Assembly: GCA_031283975.1 (NCBI GenBank)
Contig: JAITAT010000031.1
Coordinates: 1-7,816 of the forward strand
Length of the DNA: 7,816 nt
Direction of reading: 5' to 3'
Origin: Synergistaceae bacterium
Lineage (GTDB): Bacteria > Synergistota > Synergistia > Synergistales > Synergistaceae
The notes under the pieces: model-generated
Seen by the model: only the letters and a program-made list of their open reading frames with translations
The model's database searches: none
Told to the model about the DNA's origin: nothing
Shown here: positions 1 through 5,867 of the stretch, piece by piece
How positions within the stretch are numbered: position 1 is the stretch's first letter
Layout of the letters: every line of letters begins with the position of its first letter
Program-made: the position numbers and the translations under genes

Positions 1-201
1 GGACATCTTGCGCACGATGAAATTTTCGCGCAACCCGCCGTGCTGACGGCCGATCACCACTCCCTCGAACACCTGAATGCGCTCGCGGTTGCCCTCGCGT
101 ACTTTTACGTGAACTTTTACGGTATCCCCCGCGCGAAACTCCGGTATTCCTTCCTCTTTGCGGAAACGTTTTTCAACCAGCGCTATCCTCGGATCAATCA
201 T
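1..201 (-). CDS. rplS: 50S ribosomal protein L19, N-terminal 67 residues (partial)
   Basis: L19 sits at the 30S-50S interface of the ribosome. The reverse-strand translation begins [13 protein letters not shown] and continues with [20 protein letters not shown] and [20 protein letters not shown], which are the hallmark L19 core segments. It reads to the first base of the window, so about 50 C-terminal residues are missing at the edge; this is not a broken gene. I chose the ATG at 201. An in-frame GTG at 213 sits only two bases from the AAAGG stretch and is less likely, although the ATG's own spacing from that stretch (14 bases) is long. It follows trmD after a 41-base gap with no terminator-like hairpin that I can see, so it is probably the distal gene of the ylxM-ffh operon. 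The trmD-rplS order is very widely conserved. Identity is secure; only the exact start is uncertain. Confidence 0.95.
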   Translation of the reverse strand, partial: MIDPRIALVEKRFRKEEGIPEFRAGDTVKVHVKVREGNRERIQVFEGVVIGRQHGGLRENFIVRKMS

Positions 202-242
202 AACTGTATCCACATCCTTTCTGATTATTCGCCCCTGTTCGT

Positions 243-1523
243 CTATCTGAAACCAAAAAACCTGTCGAGCGTTATGCTGACCGCGCTTCTCACCGACAGA
301 TGATTATAACCGCCCGCTCCGCCCGATATAGGGGACATTACGGCATCCGACGATACGAGCGTCTCCTCGCCCAGTCCCCAGCCTGTACCGAAAATGAACG
401 CCACGGGACGGCCTTCGCGCAGCACGCGCTCTTTGAGCGTGACCCAGCTCGTCGTTCCGCTCCGTTCTTTAGCCGTTGTGGCTATCGTAAGGGGGAACGT
501 TTTTTCTTTGCTCTCTATCCACTCGAGCGCCCGCCGCAGGGTATCGGATGTCTTTATCTTTCTCATGGCTTCGGCTCTGTCTGGATTGAACTCAGCTCCA
601 TACCCGCTTGTCCAGTGGGCCGCGACCTTTTTTATCAATTCCCGCTGAGATTTCAACGGAGTCGCCACAAGATATTTCTTCACCCCGTAAGTCCGGCAGG
701 CCCTCGCTATATCGTGCAAATCCATGCCGGTTACCGCCGTTGTGGATTCGCGGCCGCTTTTATCGAGCGCCGGGTGATGTATCTGCAGGACATAAAACCC
801 GCCCCCAGTGTAGGGCATTATCCCCGCCCGGGCCATCATATCGGGCCTTCTGGAAAGAGTCCTCTCTATCGCCTCTTTTCGCCTGAAGCGGTTTACGGCG
901 TCGTGATCCCCGCTCAACAGTACGTGAGGAACCTCTTCGCCTTCGAAATTCTCCGGCCGAGTATAGTGGGGACTGTCCAGCATTCCCGAGAAAAACGAGT
1001 CCTCGGAAACGGCCTCGTACTTTCCTACCACTCCGGGAATCAGGCGCGAAAGAGCGTCGATTATCGCGAGCGCCGGAAGTTCCCCTCCGGTGAGGACGAA
1101 ATCCCCAAACGAAATTTCGAGATCGACGTCGCGCTTGACGAACCGTTCGTCCACTCCCTCATAATGCCCGCAAACGATCACCAGACGTTTCGTTTCGGCG
1201 ATTCCGCGCAAATCCTCGACGAGTTCCTGCCCCAGTCTCACGCCTTGCGGGCTGGGATACACGACAAAACGCTCCTCGCGCCGGGATATCGAATCCAGTG
1301 CGGCCTTTAAAGGCCCCGGCATCAGCACCATACCGCCGCCGCCGTAGCTGTAATCGTCTATCTGTCTGTAAGCGCCTGCGGCGAAATCACGGATATCGAC
1401 CGCCGACACATCGAGAAGCCCAGCGTTTATACCTCGCCCCAGAACACTCGACGACAGATAATTTCCGACGAGTTCCGGAAACGCCGTAACGACGCAAATC
1501 CGGGGTTTGCCTCGGGCGTTCAA
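243..1523 (-). CDS. trmD: tRNA (guanine37-N1)-methyltransferase TrmD fused to a second SPOUT-type RNA methyltransferase domain
   Basis: TrmD uses S-adenosylmethionine to methylate N1 of G37 next to the tRNA anticodon, which prevents +1 frameshifting. Of 426 residues, about 8-250 form a full TrmD. They include VVTAFPE (11-17), [17 protein letters not shown] (56-72), [13 protein letters not shown] (116-128), the knot segment [13 protein letters not shown] (140-152) and [10 protein letters not shown] (181-190), whose Asp183 aligns with the catalytic aspartate of the E. coli enzyme. Usual TrmD proteins are about 240-255 residues long. Here about 165 more residues follow, carrying [12 protein letters not shown] (376-387) and [16 protein letters not shown] (406-421), a second SPOUT-like SAM-binding knot. 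It resembles the family I know as Methyltrn_RNA_4, which in Thermotoga is a separate gene beside trmD. The start is TTG, overlapping the rimM stop as TTGA, with GGAGGG nine bases upstream. The TrmD call is very secure. The extra domain's substrate is unknown. Confidence 0.95.
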   Translation of the reverse strand: MNARGKPRICVVTAFPELVGNYLSSSVLGRGINAGLLDVSAVDIRDFAAGAYRQIDDYSYGGGGMVLMPGPLKAALDSISRREERFVVYPSPQGVRLGQELVEDLRGIAETKRLVIVCGHYEGVDERFVKRDVDLEISFGDFVLTGGELPALAIIDALSRLIPGVVGKYEAVSEDSFFSGMLDSPHYTRPENFEGEEVPHVLLSGDHDAVNRFRRKEAIERTLSRRPDMMARAGIMPYTGGGFYVLQIHHPALDKSGRESTTAVTGMDLHDIARACRTYGVKKYLVATPLKSQRELIKKVAAHWTSGYGAEFNPDRAEAMRKIKTSDTLRRALEWIESKEKTFPLTIATTAKERSGTTSWVTLKERVLREGRPVAFIFGTGWGLGEETLVSSDAVMSPISGGAGGYNHLSVRSAVSITLDRFFGFR

Positions 1524-2086
1524 TCCAAGAGACCCTCCAGAACATGTATCCTGACGACGCCCTCGTCCGGCGATATCGAGCGCACCACTTCGGCGATGGC
1601 GGGTATCAGTTTAGTTTTGCCGTCTCCGGTCTTTACCTGATAGACGTCGTTGCTTCCGGTACTCATGACGTCCTCTATTTTGCCAAGATGCCCTCCGCTG
1701 TCGTCGTCCACAACATCCAGACCGATCAGCGAGTCTATCCAATACTCCCCTTCCGCCAGTTCGACCCGCTCCTCGGGCGCCACGGTCACGACATACCCTT
1801 TCAGCGCGTCGGCGGAATCCTTGTCGTTGATTCCATCCACCACCGCGAGGATCTGTCCTTTGCCCTCGTGCGGCCTTATGCCGCTAACCACCAGCAAAAC
1901 TGGCGATTTTTGAGATGTGCCCGAATCGCACGAAAATTCCGCGCATAGCGTTTTCATGCCGAAAAAGCGCTCGGGATAATCGGTTGTTGGGACGATTCTG
2001 ATCTCGCCTCTCACTCCATGAGCCCCGATTATCCTGCCTCTCTGTATTCTATCCCGTTTCAGGCCGAGACTAGAGGAGATCGACAT
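1520..2086 (-). CDS. rimM: Ribosome maturation factor RimM
   Basis: RimM binds S19 and helps the head of the 30S subunit mature; it acts in the cytoplasm and is not part of the finished ribosome. The 188-residue length is near the family's usual 165-185. The N-terminal domain opens with GRIIGAHGVRGEIRI (17-31), the classic RimM signature, and includes DGINDKDSADALKGYVV (84-100). The C-terminal PRC-barrel runs from EGEYWIDSLIGLDVV (112-126) through STGSNDVYQV (142-151) to IPAIAEVVRSIS (161-172). The ATG at 2086 lies inside khpA, giving a 17-base overlap, and has only a weak purine-rich stretch (GAAAAAGTGG) before it, so translational coupling to khpA is likely. About 15 residues precede the signature, slightly more than usual, so a somewhat later start cannot be excluded, but I see no better codon. 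Confidence 0.94.
   Translation of the reverse strand: MSISSSLGLKRDRIQRGRIIGAHGVRGEIRIVPTTDYPERFFGMKTLCAEFSCDSGTSQKSPVLLVVSGIRPHEGKGQILAVVDGINDKDSADALKGYVVTVAPEERVELAEGEYWIDSLIGLDVVDDDSGGHLGKIEDVMSTGSNDVYQVKTGDGKTKLIPAIAEVVRSISPDEGVVRIHVLEGLLD
1533..1538 (-). promoter_or_regulatory. Ribosome-binding site fixing the TTG start of trmD
   Basis: GGAGGG on the minus strand lies nine bases before the TTG at 1523, inside the last codons of rimM. It is the reason for accepting the rare TTG start, since no ATG or GTG lies close by in frame ahead of the conserved VVTAFPE segment. The TTG shares two bases with the rimM stop (TTGA), so translation of the two genes is probably coupled. Confidence 0.7.
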
Positions 2087-2309
2087 CCACTTTTTCGCAC
2101 GGTTTGACGGAGGCAGCTTTTACTAACAGCCTTATCGCGTTTATGGTGGTTCCGTGTTTGCCTATCACCCGTCCAATATCGTCGTGCGCCGTCGATATAG
2201 TAATCATCGTGGCCCCGGTCTTGTTGCGCTCGCTTGTTACAATCACTTCGTCAGGTTTATTCACCAGTCTGCGGACAATATATTCGACTATCGCGCCGTA
2301 GTCCGGCAT
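2070..2309 (-). CDS. khpA: KH-domain RNA-binding protein KhpA (YlqC family)
   Basis: This small cytoplasmic single-KH-domain protein binds RNA. In Gram-positive bacteria KhpA partners with KhpB (EloR/Jag) in control of cell growth and division; whether that holds here is inference. The 79-residue product shows IVEYIVRRLVNKPDEV (7-22), then the KH core DDIGRVIGKHGTTINAIRLL (43-62), whose GKHG (50-53) is the GxxG loop that contacts nucleic acid. Placement between rpsP and rimM is the standard position for this family. Two starts are possible: a GTG at 2318 that overlaps the rpsP stop (GTGA), or the ATG at 2309. I prefer the ATG because GGAG at 2318-2321 lies eight bases before it, whereas nothing resembling a ribosome-binding site precedes the GTG. 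With the ATG, khpA still overlaps neither neighbour's start and leaves five bases after the rpsP stop region. Confidence 0.92.
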   Translation of the reverse strand: MPDYGAIVEYIVRRLVNKPDEVIVTSERNKTGATMITISTAHDDIGRVIGKHGTTINAIRLLVKAASVKPCEKVDVDLL

Positions 2310-2314
2310 AAGCC

Positions 2315-2635
2315 TCACTCCGAATCCGGGATTTCACAGATGGTACAGACGCCCGCAGTTTCGGCGTTTTTCTTTTTCGCCGACTGGAGTTTGTCCATCA
2401 CTCCCGATTTGCAAAGAAGCGCGCGCGCCGTGCTGGAAGGGATAGCTCCAACCGTCAGCCAGTGCAGCGCCCGATCCTCATTTACCTTTACATCCGCCGG
2501 ATCGGTCATCGGGTTGTAAGTGCCAATGAGTTCTATGAAACGCCCGTCCCTCGGAGAACGCGAATCCGCCACCACCAGACGGTAGAACGGAGCCTTTCTT
2601 TTGCCGTGACGCGCCAAACGAATACGAACCGCCAT
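2315..2635 (-). CDS. rpsP: 30S ribosomal protein S16
   Basis: S16 is an assembly protein of the small ribosomal subunit. The N-terminal [20 protein letters not shown] (1-20) and [20 protein letters not shown] (21-40) are unmistakable, followed by [17 protein letters not shown] (51-67). Typical S16 proteins are 75-90 residues; this one has 106. The last 20 or so residues are a lysine-rich stretch (KKKNAE) followed by [11 protein letters not shown], which contains a CxxC pair. The start is fixed by a very strong GAGGAGGTG eight bases before the ATG. The gene follows ffh after 80 bases and precedes khpA, the standard order in this cluster. Confidence 0.97.
   Translation of the reverse strand: MAVRIRLARHGKRKAPFYRLVVADSRSPRDGRFIELIGTYNPMTDPADVKVNEDRALHWLTVGAIPSSTARALLCKSGVMDKLQSAKKKNAETAGVCTICEIPDSE
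2318..2321 (-). promoter_or_regulatory. Ribosome-binding site deciding the khpA start
   Basis: GGAG (part of GGAGTGAGG on the minus strand) is eight bases upstream of the ATG at 2309 and overlaps the end of rpsP. It favours the ATG over the GTG at 2318, which would use the last base of this same site as its first base. Confidence 0.5.
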
Positions 2636-2642
2636 GTCTTAA

Positions 2643-2651
2643 ACACCTCCT
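2643..2651 (-). promoter_or_regulatory. Strong ribosome-binding site of rpsP
   Basis: GAGGAGGTG on the minus strand is nearly a full complement of the 16S rRNA tail and lies seven to eight bases before the rpsP ATG at 2635. It is the strongest such site in the left block, as expected for a ribosomal protein made in greater amounts than Ffh from the same message. The remainder of the 80-base ffh-rpsP gap is AT-rich with only short imperfect dyads (for example TGATTT/AAATCA just after the ffh stop), and I see no convincing terminator or promoter in it. Confidence 0.75.
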
Positions 2652-2715
2652 CAAATATTAGAAGCGCCGATTAAAGCGCCAAAACAAATTCAGCCGCTTT
2701 GATTTTAAATCAGCC

Positions 2716-4074
2716 TTACCTTCCTCTGAACAAATTTTTCATGACTCCGGGTATTTTGAACGACTGAGGAGACATGCGCCCCATTTTGCCCAAAGATTTC
2801 ATCATGCCTTTCATCTGCTCGTACTGCGCCAGTACCTGATTCACTTGCTGCACGCTCGTCCCGGAGCCCTCCGCGATGCGCCTGCGGCGGCCTCCTTTGA
2901 TTATTTCGGGCGAACGACGCTCCTTCTTCGTCATGGACTGGATAATCGCTTCGGTATATTTCAGCCTCGACATGTCCATATCCGCGCCCTTCAGCGCTTT
3001 CGCGCCGCCCGGTATCGGCAGCATTTCGAGCACCTTGTCGAGCGGGCCAAGTTTTTTGACCTGCTGCAATTGGATCAGCATATCTTCCAGCGTGAATTTA
3101 TTTTTCTTCAGGCTGTCGGTAATGCGCTCCATACCATCGGTATCGGCGGCCTGCTCTATCTTCTCCATGAGCCCCGCCATGTCGCCCATGCCCATTATGC
3201 GGGACGCCATTCTGGAAGCATCGAACTGCTCCAGATCTTCCGTATGTTCGCCCGTTCCAGCCAGCTTCACGGGCACGCCCGTCGCCGCCCTGACGGCAAG
3301 TGCCGGGCCGCCTCGCGCGTCGCCGTCGAGTTTTGTGAGAACGACTCCGGTCAGGCCGAGACGTCTGTTGAAAGTTCCGGACACTTCGACGGCCTCCTGC
3401 CCCGTCATAGAATCCACCACCAGCAGAATCTCATAGGGCGGAATCGTGGATTTCATCGCGTCCAGCTCCGCCATGAGTTCGTCGTCCAACTGCAAACGTC
3501 CCGCCGTATCGAGCAAAATGAGGTCACAGAGGTGATTTTCCGCGTAGACGAGAGATTTTTTGGCGACCTCGGACGGATCGGTCTCTCCGGGTTCCGGCCC
3601 GAAGAATGCCACTCCGGCGCCTTCCGCCAGGATTTTCAGTTGCTCGACGGCCGCGGGACGGCGCAGATCGCACGCCACCACCAACGGTTTGTGGGATTTC
3701 GACATCCTGCGGGCTATCTTCACCGTGGTTGTAGTCTTGCCCGAACCTTGGAGACCGACCATCATATAGACCGTCGGAGGTTTGGGCGATATCGTCAGCG
3801 GCGCCGGTTCGCGGCCCATTATATTCGTCAGTTCCTCGTAAACGATTGCCGCCACTCGCTGCGCCGGGGTTATGGAGTTCAACACATCCGCTCCCACTGC
3901 CCGCTTTGAGGTCGCGTCGAGCAATTCCCTGACGACTTTATAATTGACGTCCGCCTCCAAAAGCGCCCGCCGCACCTCGCGCATCGCGGCGGACACATCG
4001 TCGGCCGACAGTTTGCCCTTGCCTTTCAGCCCCGCGAATACGGCGTCAAACCGTTCCTTCAGCGACTCAAACAT
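2716..4074 (-). CDS. ffh: Signal recognition particle protein Ffh (SRP54 GTPase)
   Basis: Ffh binds 4.5S/6S RNA and signal sequences emerging from the ribosome, then docks with FtsY to deliver the ribosome to the membrane translocon. The 452 residues match the family length. The N domain spans roughly 1-90 and includes REVRRALLEADVNYKVV (32-48). The GTPase domain carries the P-loop GLQGSGKTTTT (107-117), DLRRPAAVEQL (136-146), DTAGRLQ (189-195), TKLDGDARGG (247-256) and GTGEHTEDLEQF (273-284). The methionine-rich M domain (about 320-452) includes the RNA-binding segment RRSPEIIKGGRRRRIAEGSG (386-405) and closes with VMKNLFRGR. All GTPase motifs are intact. The ATG at 4074 overlaps the ylxM stop by 8 bases and is preceded by AAAGGGG at eight bases. 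Identity is certain. The SRP RNA gene is not in this window. Confidence 0.98.
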   Translation of the reverse strand: MFESLKERFDAVFAGLKGKGKLSADDVSAAMREVRRALLEADVNYKVVRELLDATSKRAVGADVLNSITPAQRVAAIVYEELTNIMGREPAPLTISPKPPTVYMMVGLQGSGKTTTTVKIARRMSKSHKPLVVACDLRRPAAVEQLKILAEGAGVAFFGPEPGETDPSEVAKKSLVYAENHLCDLILLDTAGRLQLDDELMAELDAMKSTIPPYEILLVVDSMTGQEAVEVSGTFNRRLGLTGVVLTKLDGDARGGPALAVRAATGVPVKLAGTGEHTEDLEQFDASRMASRIMGMGDMAGLMEKIEQAADTDGMERITDSLKKNKFTLEDMLIQLQQVKKLGPLDKVLEMLPIPGGAKALKGADMDMSRLKYTEAIIQSMTKKERRSPEIIKGGRRRRIAEGSGTSVQQVNQVLAQYEQMKGMMKSLGKMGRMSPQSFKIPGVMKNLFRGR

Positions 4075-4444
4075 CGGCGCCGCCCCTTTCCGAAGTCAAT
4101 TTACCCTCGATCCGCCTGACCCTTTCGAGAAACTCGCCCGGCATAACATCCTCGTTCTCTTTTATGAGAGATATGAGAGACTCGTGCGCTTTGAGAAGAT
4201 CGATCAACCCCAGCGAGCGTTCTATCTCGCCGAGACGTTCGAGCGATCTCCTGGCAAGATCGTAAGCGCCCTGCCGCGACGTTCCAAGCGCCTCGCCAAG
4301 TTCCGAGATCGAGAGGTCTTCGCTCAAAAACAAATCGCAGACCTCGCGCTGTTTTTCAGTCAATATCGGCGAATAAACATCGAACAGTTCCCCGAAACGG
4401 ACCCTCTCGCGTAATACGGCGTCGAGCCCGGAAGCCTGATCCAT
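4067..4444 (-). CDS. ylxM: YlxM/p13-family helix-turn-helix protein, putative SRP accessory
   Basis: YlxM proteins are small helix-turn-helix proteins encoded directly before ffh. In streptococci and related bacteria the family is reported to associate with the SRP and modulate it; the role here is inferred from family and position. In the 125-residue product, LFDVYSPILTEKQREVCDLF (20-39) matches the family's opening helix-turn segment, and SISELGEALGTSRQGAYDLA (45-64) is a sigma-70-region-4-like helix-turn-helix. A charged helical tail follows. The open frame extends up to an ATG at 4513, but those extra 23 codons would run back through the promoter and half of a large inverted repeat. The ATG at 4444 has GGAG eight bases upstream and lies just downstream of a consensus promoter, so I use it. 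The C-terminus overlaps the ffh start by 8 bases. Confidence 0.9.
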   Translation of the reverse strand: MDQASGLDAVLRERVRFGELFDVYSPILTEKQREVCDLFLSEDLSISELGEALGTSRQGAYDLARRSLERLGEIERSLGLIDLLKAHESLISLIKENEDVMPGEFLERVRRIEGKLTSERGGADV

Positions 4445-4452
4445 ATCCACCA

Positions 4453-4456
4453 CTCC
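4453..4456 (-). promoter_or_regulatory. Ribosome-binding site deciding the ylxM start
   Basis: GGAG on the minus strand lies eight bases before the ATG at 4444 and within the short leader of roughly 18 bases predicted from the promoter. It supports the 125-residue form of YlxM over the 148-residue open frame. Confidence 0.6.
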
Positions 4457-4468
4457 GCAACGCAGTTC

Positions 4469-4497
4469 ATTATATGAGAACGGCGAACCGGTGTCAA
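4469..4497 (-). promoter_or_regulatory. Consensus sigma-70-type promoter for the ylxM-ffh-rpsP-khpA-rimM-trmD-rplS operon
   Basis: Reading the minus strand, TTGACA (4497-4492) is followed by exactly 17 bases and then TATAAT (4474-4469). Both hexamers match the consensus at all six positions and the spacing is optimal. Transcription should start near 4462, giving a leader of about 18 bases that includes the ylxM ribosome-binding site. It is the only promoter I see for the seven-gene block, consistent with strong constitutive expression of SRP and ribosomal genes. The -35 box and most of the spacer lie inside the left arm of a perfect inverted repeat, so a protein binding that repeat would block this promoter. 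Confidence 0.85.
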
Positions 4498-4525
4498 GTA
4501 AATTTCTTGACACCGGTTCGCCGTT
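4479..4525. repeat. Perfect 20-bp inverted repeat with 7-base spacer between the divergent operons
   Basis: Bases 4479-4498 are the exact reverse complement of 4506-4525, with the spacer TAAATTT between them. The arms are GC-rich at the outer end and each carries TTGACA pointing away from the centre. The repeat lies upstream of the likely start points of both neighbouring operons, so it would not be transcribed by the ylxM promoter and is not placed to act as a terminator for either block. As seen, it is a DNA-level element: either an operator with an overlapping promoter pair, or a copy of a dispersed palindromic repeat that happens to supply promoter boxes. Confidence 0.9.
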
Positions 4526-4535
4526 TTACTGTAAA
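4507..4535 (+). promoter_or_regulatory. Possible rightward promoter mirroring the ylxM promoter
   Basis: The right arm of the inverted repeat gives TTGACA at 4507-4512 on the plus strand, and 17 bases later TGTAAA (4530-4535) matches four of six positions of TATAAT. It faces the citDEF genes, whose first start codon is about 170 bases farther on. The -35 is inherited from repeat symmetry and the -10 is mediocre, so activity is uncertain; the extended -10 site nearer citD is at least as good a candidate. Confidence 0.4.
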
Positions 4536-4621
4536 ACTCGGCCGTTATCAATGCTTCATACAATTTCTCCTCTCCTTAACGGTAAAAATCAGGTTTTTAT
4601 CCAAGTATGTCTCTCCCGAAA

Positions 4622-4630
4622 TGATATAAT
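4622..4630 (+). promoter_or_regulatory. Extended -10 promoter candidate for citDEF
   Basis: TGATATAAT fits the extended -10 pattern TGnTATAAT perfectly. No good -35 box lies 16-18 bases upstream, which extended -10 promoters can tolerate. Start would be near 4637, giving a leader of about 70 bases. Immediately downstream, 4632-4649 forms an AT-rich dyad (ATAAAA, six bases, TTTTAT) that overlaps the predicted start point and could be a regulator site, though such short AT-rich dyads also arise by chance. I see no riboswitch or stable hairpin in the leader up to 4708. Confidence 0.5.
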
Positions 4631-4694
4631 GATAAAAATTATATTTTATGTATATCAAAAAACTTTGGCCACAGAATTAATACTACTGGTTTAC

Positions 4695-4702
4695 GAGGAG
4701 GG
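4695..4702 (+). promoter_or_regulatory. Ribosome-binding site fixing the GTG start of citD
   Basis: GAGGAGGG ends six bases before the GTG at 4709. It is a near-ideal site and the only reason to accept GTG here. No in-frame ATG lies between it and the conserved GTLES segment other than the Met following it, which would be too late. Confidence 0.75.
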
Positions 4703-4708
4703 TACAGA

Positions 4709-4993
4709 GTGGATTTAAATAATCCGAAAACTGCTCAGGCTGGGACTCTCGAATCCATGGACTGCGTGGTGACGATAACGGGCCCTGAAAAGAACGGGGT
4801 AATAGAAATAACCGGAAGCGCGTCCGCGAGATTCGAGACGGTGATGAAAAAAGTGATAAACGAAACGCTTGACGGGCTTGGAGCCCGTGAACCCGTTCGC
4901 GTACATGTGCAGGATAATGGGGCTATGGACATCGTCCTTGGCGCCAGGGTCGAAGCGGCGTATAAGCGGTACATTGGGGAGTTCACGAGATGA
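4709..4993 (+). CDS. citD: Citrate (or citramalate) lyase acyl carrier protein, gamma subunit
   Basis: CitD carries the thioester arm on which acetyl is exchanged for the substrate acyl group during citrate cleavage to acetate and oxaloacetate. The 94-residue length is typical (about 95-100). AGTLESMD (11-18) is the family signature, and Ser16 corresponds to the serine that receives the phosphoribosyl-dephospho-CoA group. VRVHVQDNGAMDIVLGARVE (63-82) matches the conserved C-terminal part, where the GA(L/M)D and ARVEAA elements are seen. The gene starts with GTG after a strong ribosome-binding site and overlaps citE by 4 bases (ATGA). It is the first gene of a citDEF block. Genes for attaching the prosthetic group (citX, citG) and for acetylation (citC) are not present here. 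Confidence 0.94.
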   Translation: MDLNNPKTAQAGTLESMDCVVTITGPEKNGVIEITGSASARFETVMKKVINETLDGLGAREPVRVHVQDNGAMDIVLGARVEAAYKRYIGEFTR

Positions 4994-5862
4994 GACGCAC
5001 AATGCTTTATCTTCCGGGCAATAACCCCAACATGTTGCTGCGCGGCCATCTCTTCGAGCCAGATGGTCTCGTCATAGATTTGGAGGACGCGGTTTCGGCT
5101 TCGGAGAAAGATTCGGCGCGTATACTGGTGCGCGAGGCGCTTCGGAGAGGTGAGTTCGGCAAGTGCGAAGTGACCGTGCGCATCAACGCGACCGACACCC
5201 CACACTGGAGAGATGACATAGCTGTCGTGGTTTCATGCGGGATATCCGGCGTCCGCGCGCCGAAAGTCGATAACGCGCAGACGGTGCGCGACATAGACGA
5301 GGAAATATCGGCGGTTGAAGAAAAATCGGGCGTTCCGCAGGGCAGCACGAAAATATTCTGCCTGCTCGAATCGGCGCTCGGCGTATGGAATGCCCTCGAC
5401 ATAGCCAAAGCCTCGCCCAGAGTGACGGCGATATTGCCGGGCGGCGAGGACTTGGCCGCCGATCTTCGCACGAACCGCAGCAAAGACGGCGTTGAACTGG
5501 AATGGATAAGGCGCATGATTATAGTCGCCGCCCGCGCCGCCGGGGTCGACGCGCTCGATACCATATTCCCGCGCGTAAACGACGACGACGGGCTGCGAAA
5601 AGAGGCTGGGTTCGTAAAACAGCTCGGTTATGACGGAAAGAGCGTCATACATCCCAATCAAATTCCGATAATTCACGAGGTTTACGCTCCGACAGAAAAA
5701 GAGATCGAAACCGCGCGAAGGATAGTCGAAGCCGCGTCCGCGGCCGCGCTTCGCGGGCTTGGCGCCGTTTCTTTGGACGGGCGCATGATAGACGCTCCGG
5801 TCATCAAGCGCGCCGAGTACACTCTCAAGCGCGCCGGGCTCGACTGTCCCAAGGAGGGCTGA
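4990..5862 (+). CDS. citE: Citrate (or citramalate) lyase beta subunit, acyl-ACP lyase
   Basis: CitE is the TIM-barrel lyase that splits citryl-ACP into acetyl-ACP and oxaloacetate with Mg2+. The 290 residues are near the usual 290-305. Motifs in order: RRTMLYLPGNNPNML (2-16), DGLVIDLEDAVSASEKDSAR (25-44), VRINATDTPHW (63-73) with Arg64, LLESALGVWNA (125-135) with the metal-ligand Glu127, LPGGEDLAADLRT (149-161) with the second acidic ligand Asp154, and KSVIHPNQIPIIHEVYAPT (217-235). The segment DTIFPRVNDDDG (190-201) departs from the DTVYSD-type form I recall in enterobacterial CitE. Start ATG overlaps the citD stop as ATGA, with GGGGAG eight bases upstream. CitE-like single enzymes also exist (malyl-CoA or citramalyl-CoA lyases), but the flanking citD and citF make the ACP-dependent complex the clear reading. 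Confidence 0.95.
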   Translation: MRRTMLYLPGNNPNMLLRGHLFEPDGLVIDLEDAVSASEKDSARILVREALRRGEFGKCEVTVRINATDTPHWRDDIAVVVSCGISGVRAPKVDNAQTVRDIDEEISAVEEKSGVPQGSTKIFCLLESALGVWNALDIAKASPRVTAILPGGEDLAADLRTNRSKDGVELEWIRRMIIVAARAAGVDALDTIFPRVNDDDGLRKEAGFVKQLGYDGKSVIHPNQIPIIHEVYAPTEKEIETARRIVEAASAAALRGLGAVSLDGRMIDAPVIKRAEYTLKRAGLDCPKEG

Positions 5863-5867
5863 TATTA

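Noticed and set aside
300..1310. Long plus-strand open frame of 336 codons opposite trmD
   Set aside because: It is the antisense shadow of a secure gene in GC-rich DNA, with no ribosome-binding site or recognisable protein features.
2845..3909. Plus-strand open frame of 354 codons opposite ffh
   Set aside because: It is an antisense shadow with His/Arg-rich, low-plausibility composition. Ffh on the other strand is certain.
4445..4513. N-terminal extension of YlxM beginning at an ATG at 4513
   Set aside because: It would be translated from DNA lying upstream of the consensus promoter and through the inverted repeat. The ATG at 4444 has a proper ribosome-binding site and matches the family start.
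4479..4525. Inverted repeat read as a bidirectional rho-independent terminator
   Set aside because: The genes on both sides point away from it, so nothing needs terminating here, and the T-run after the right arm is only four bases. It overlaps a perfect promoter instead.
4648..4680. Ten-codon leader peptide (ATG at 4648) in the citDEF leader
   Set aside because: It has no ribosome-binding site, no run of regulatory codons and no attenuator hairpin after it. A chance frame in AT-rich DNA is more likely.
4491..4718. 75-codon plus-strand open frame across the citD leader
   Set aside because: It begins inside the inverted repeat, has no ribosome-binding site, shows no protein-like pattern and overlaps the citD start.
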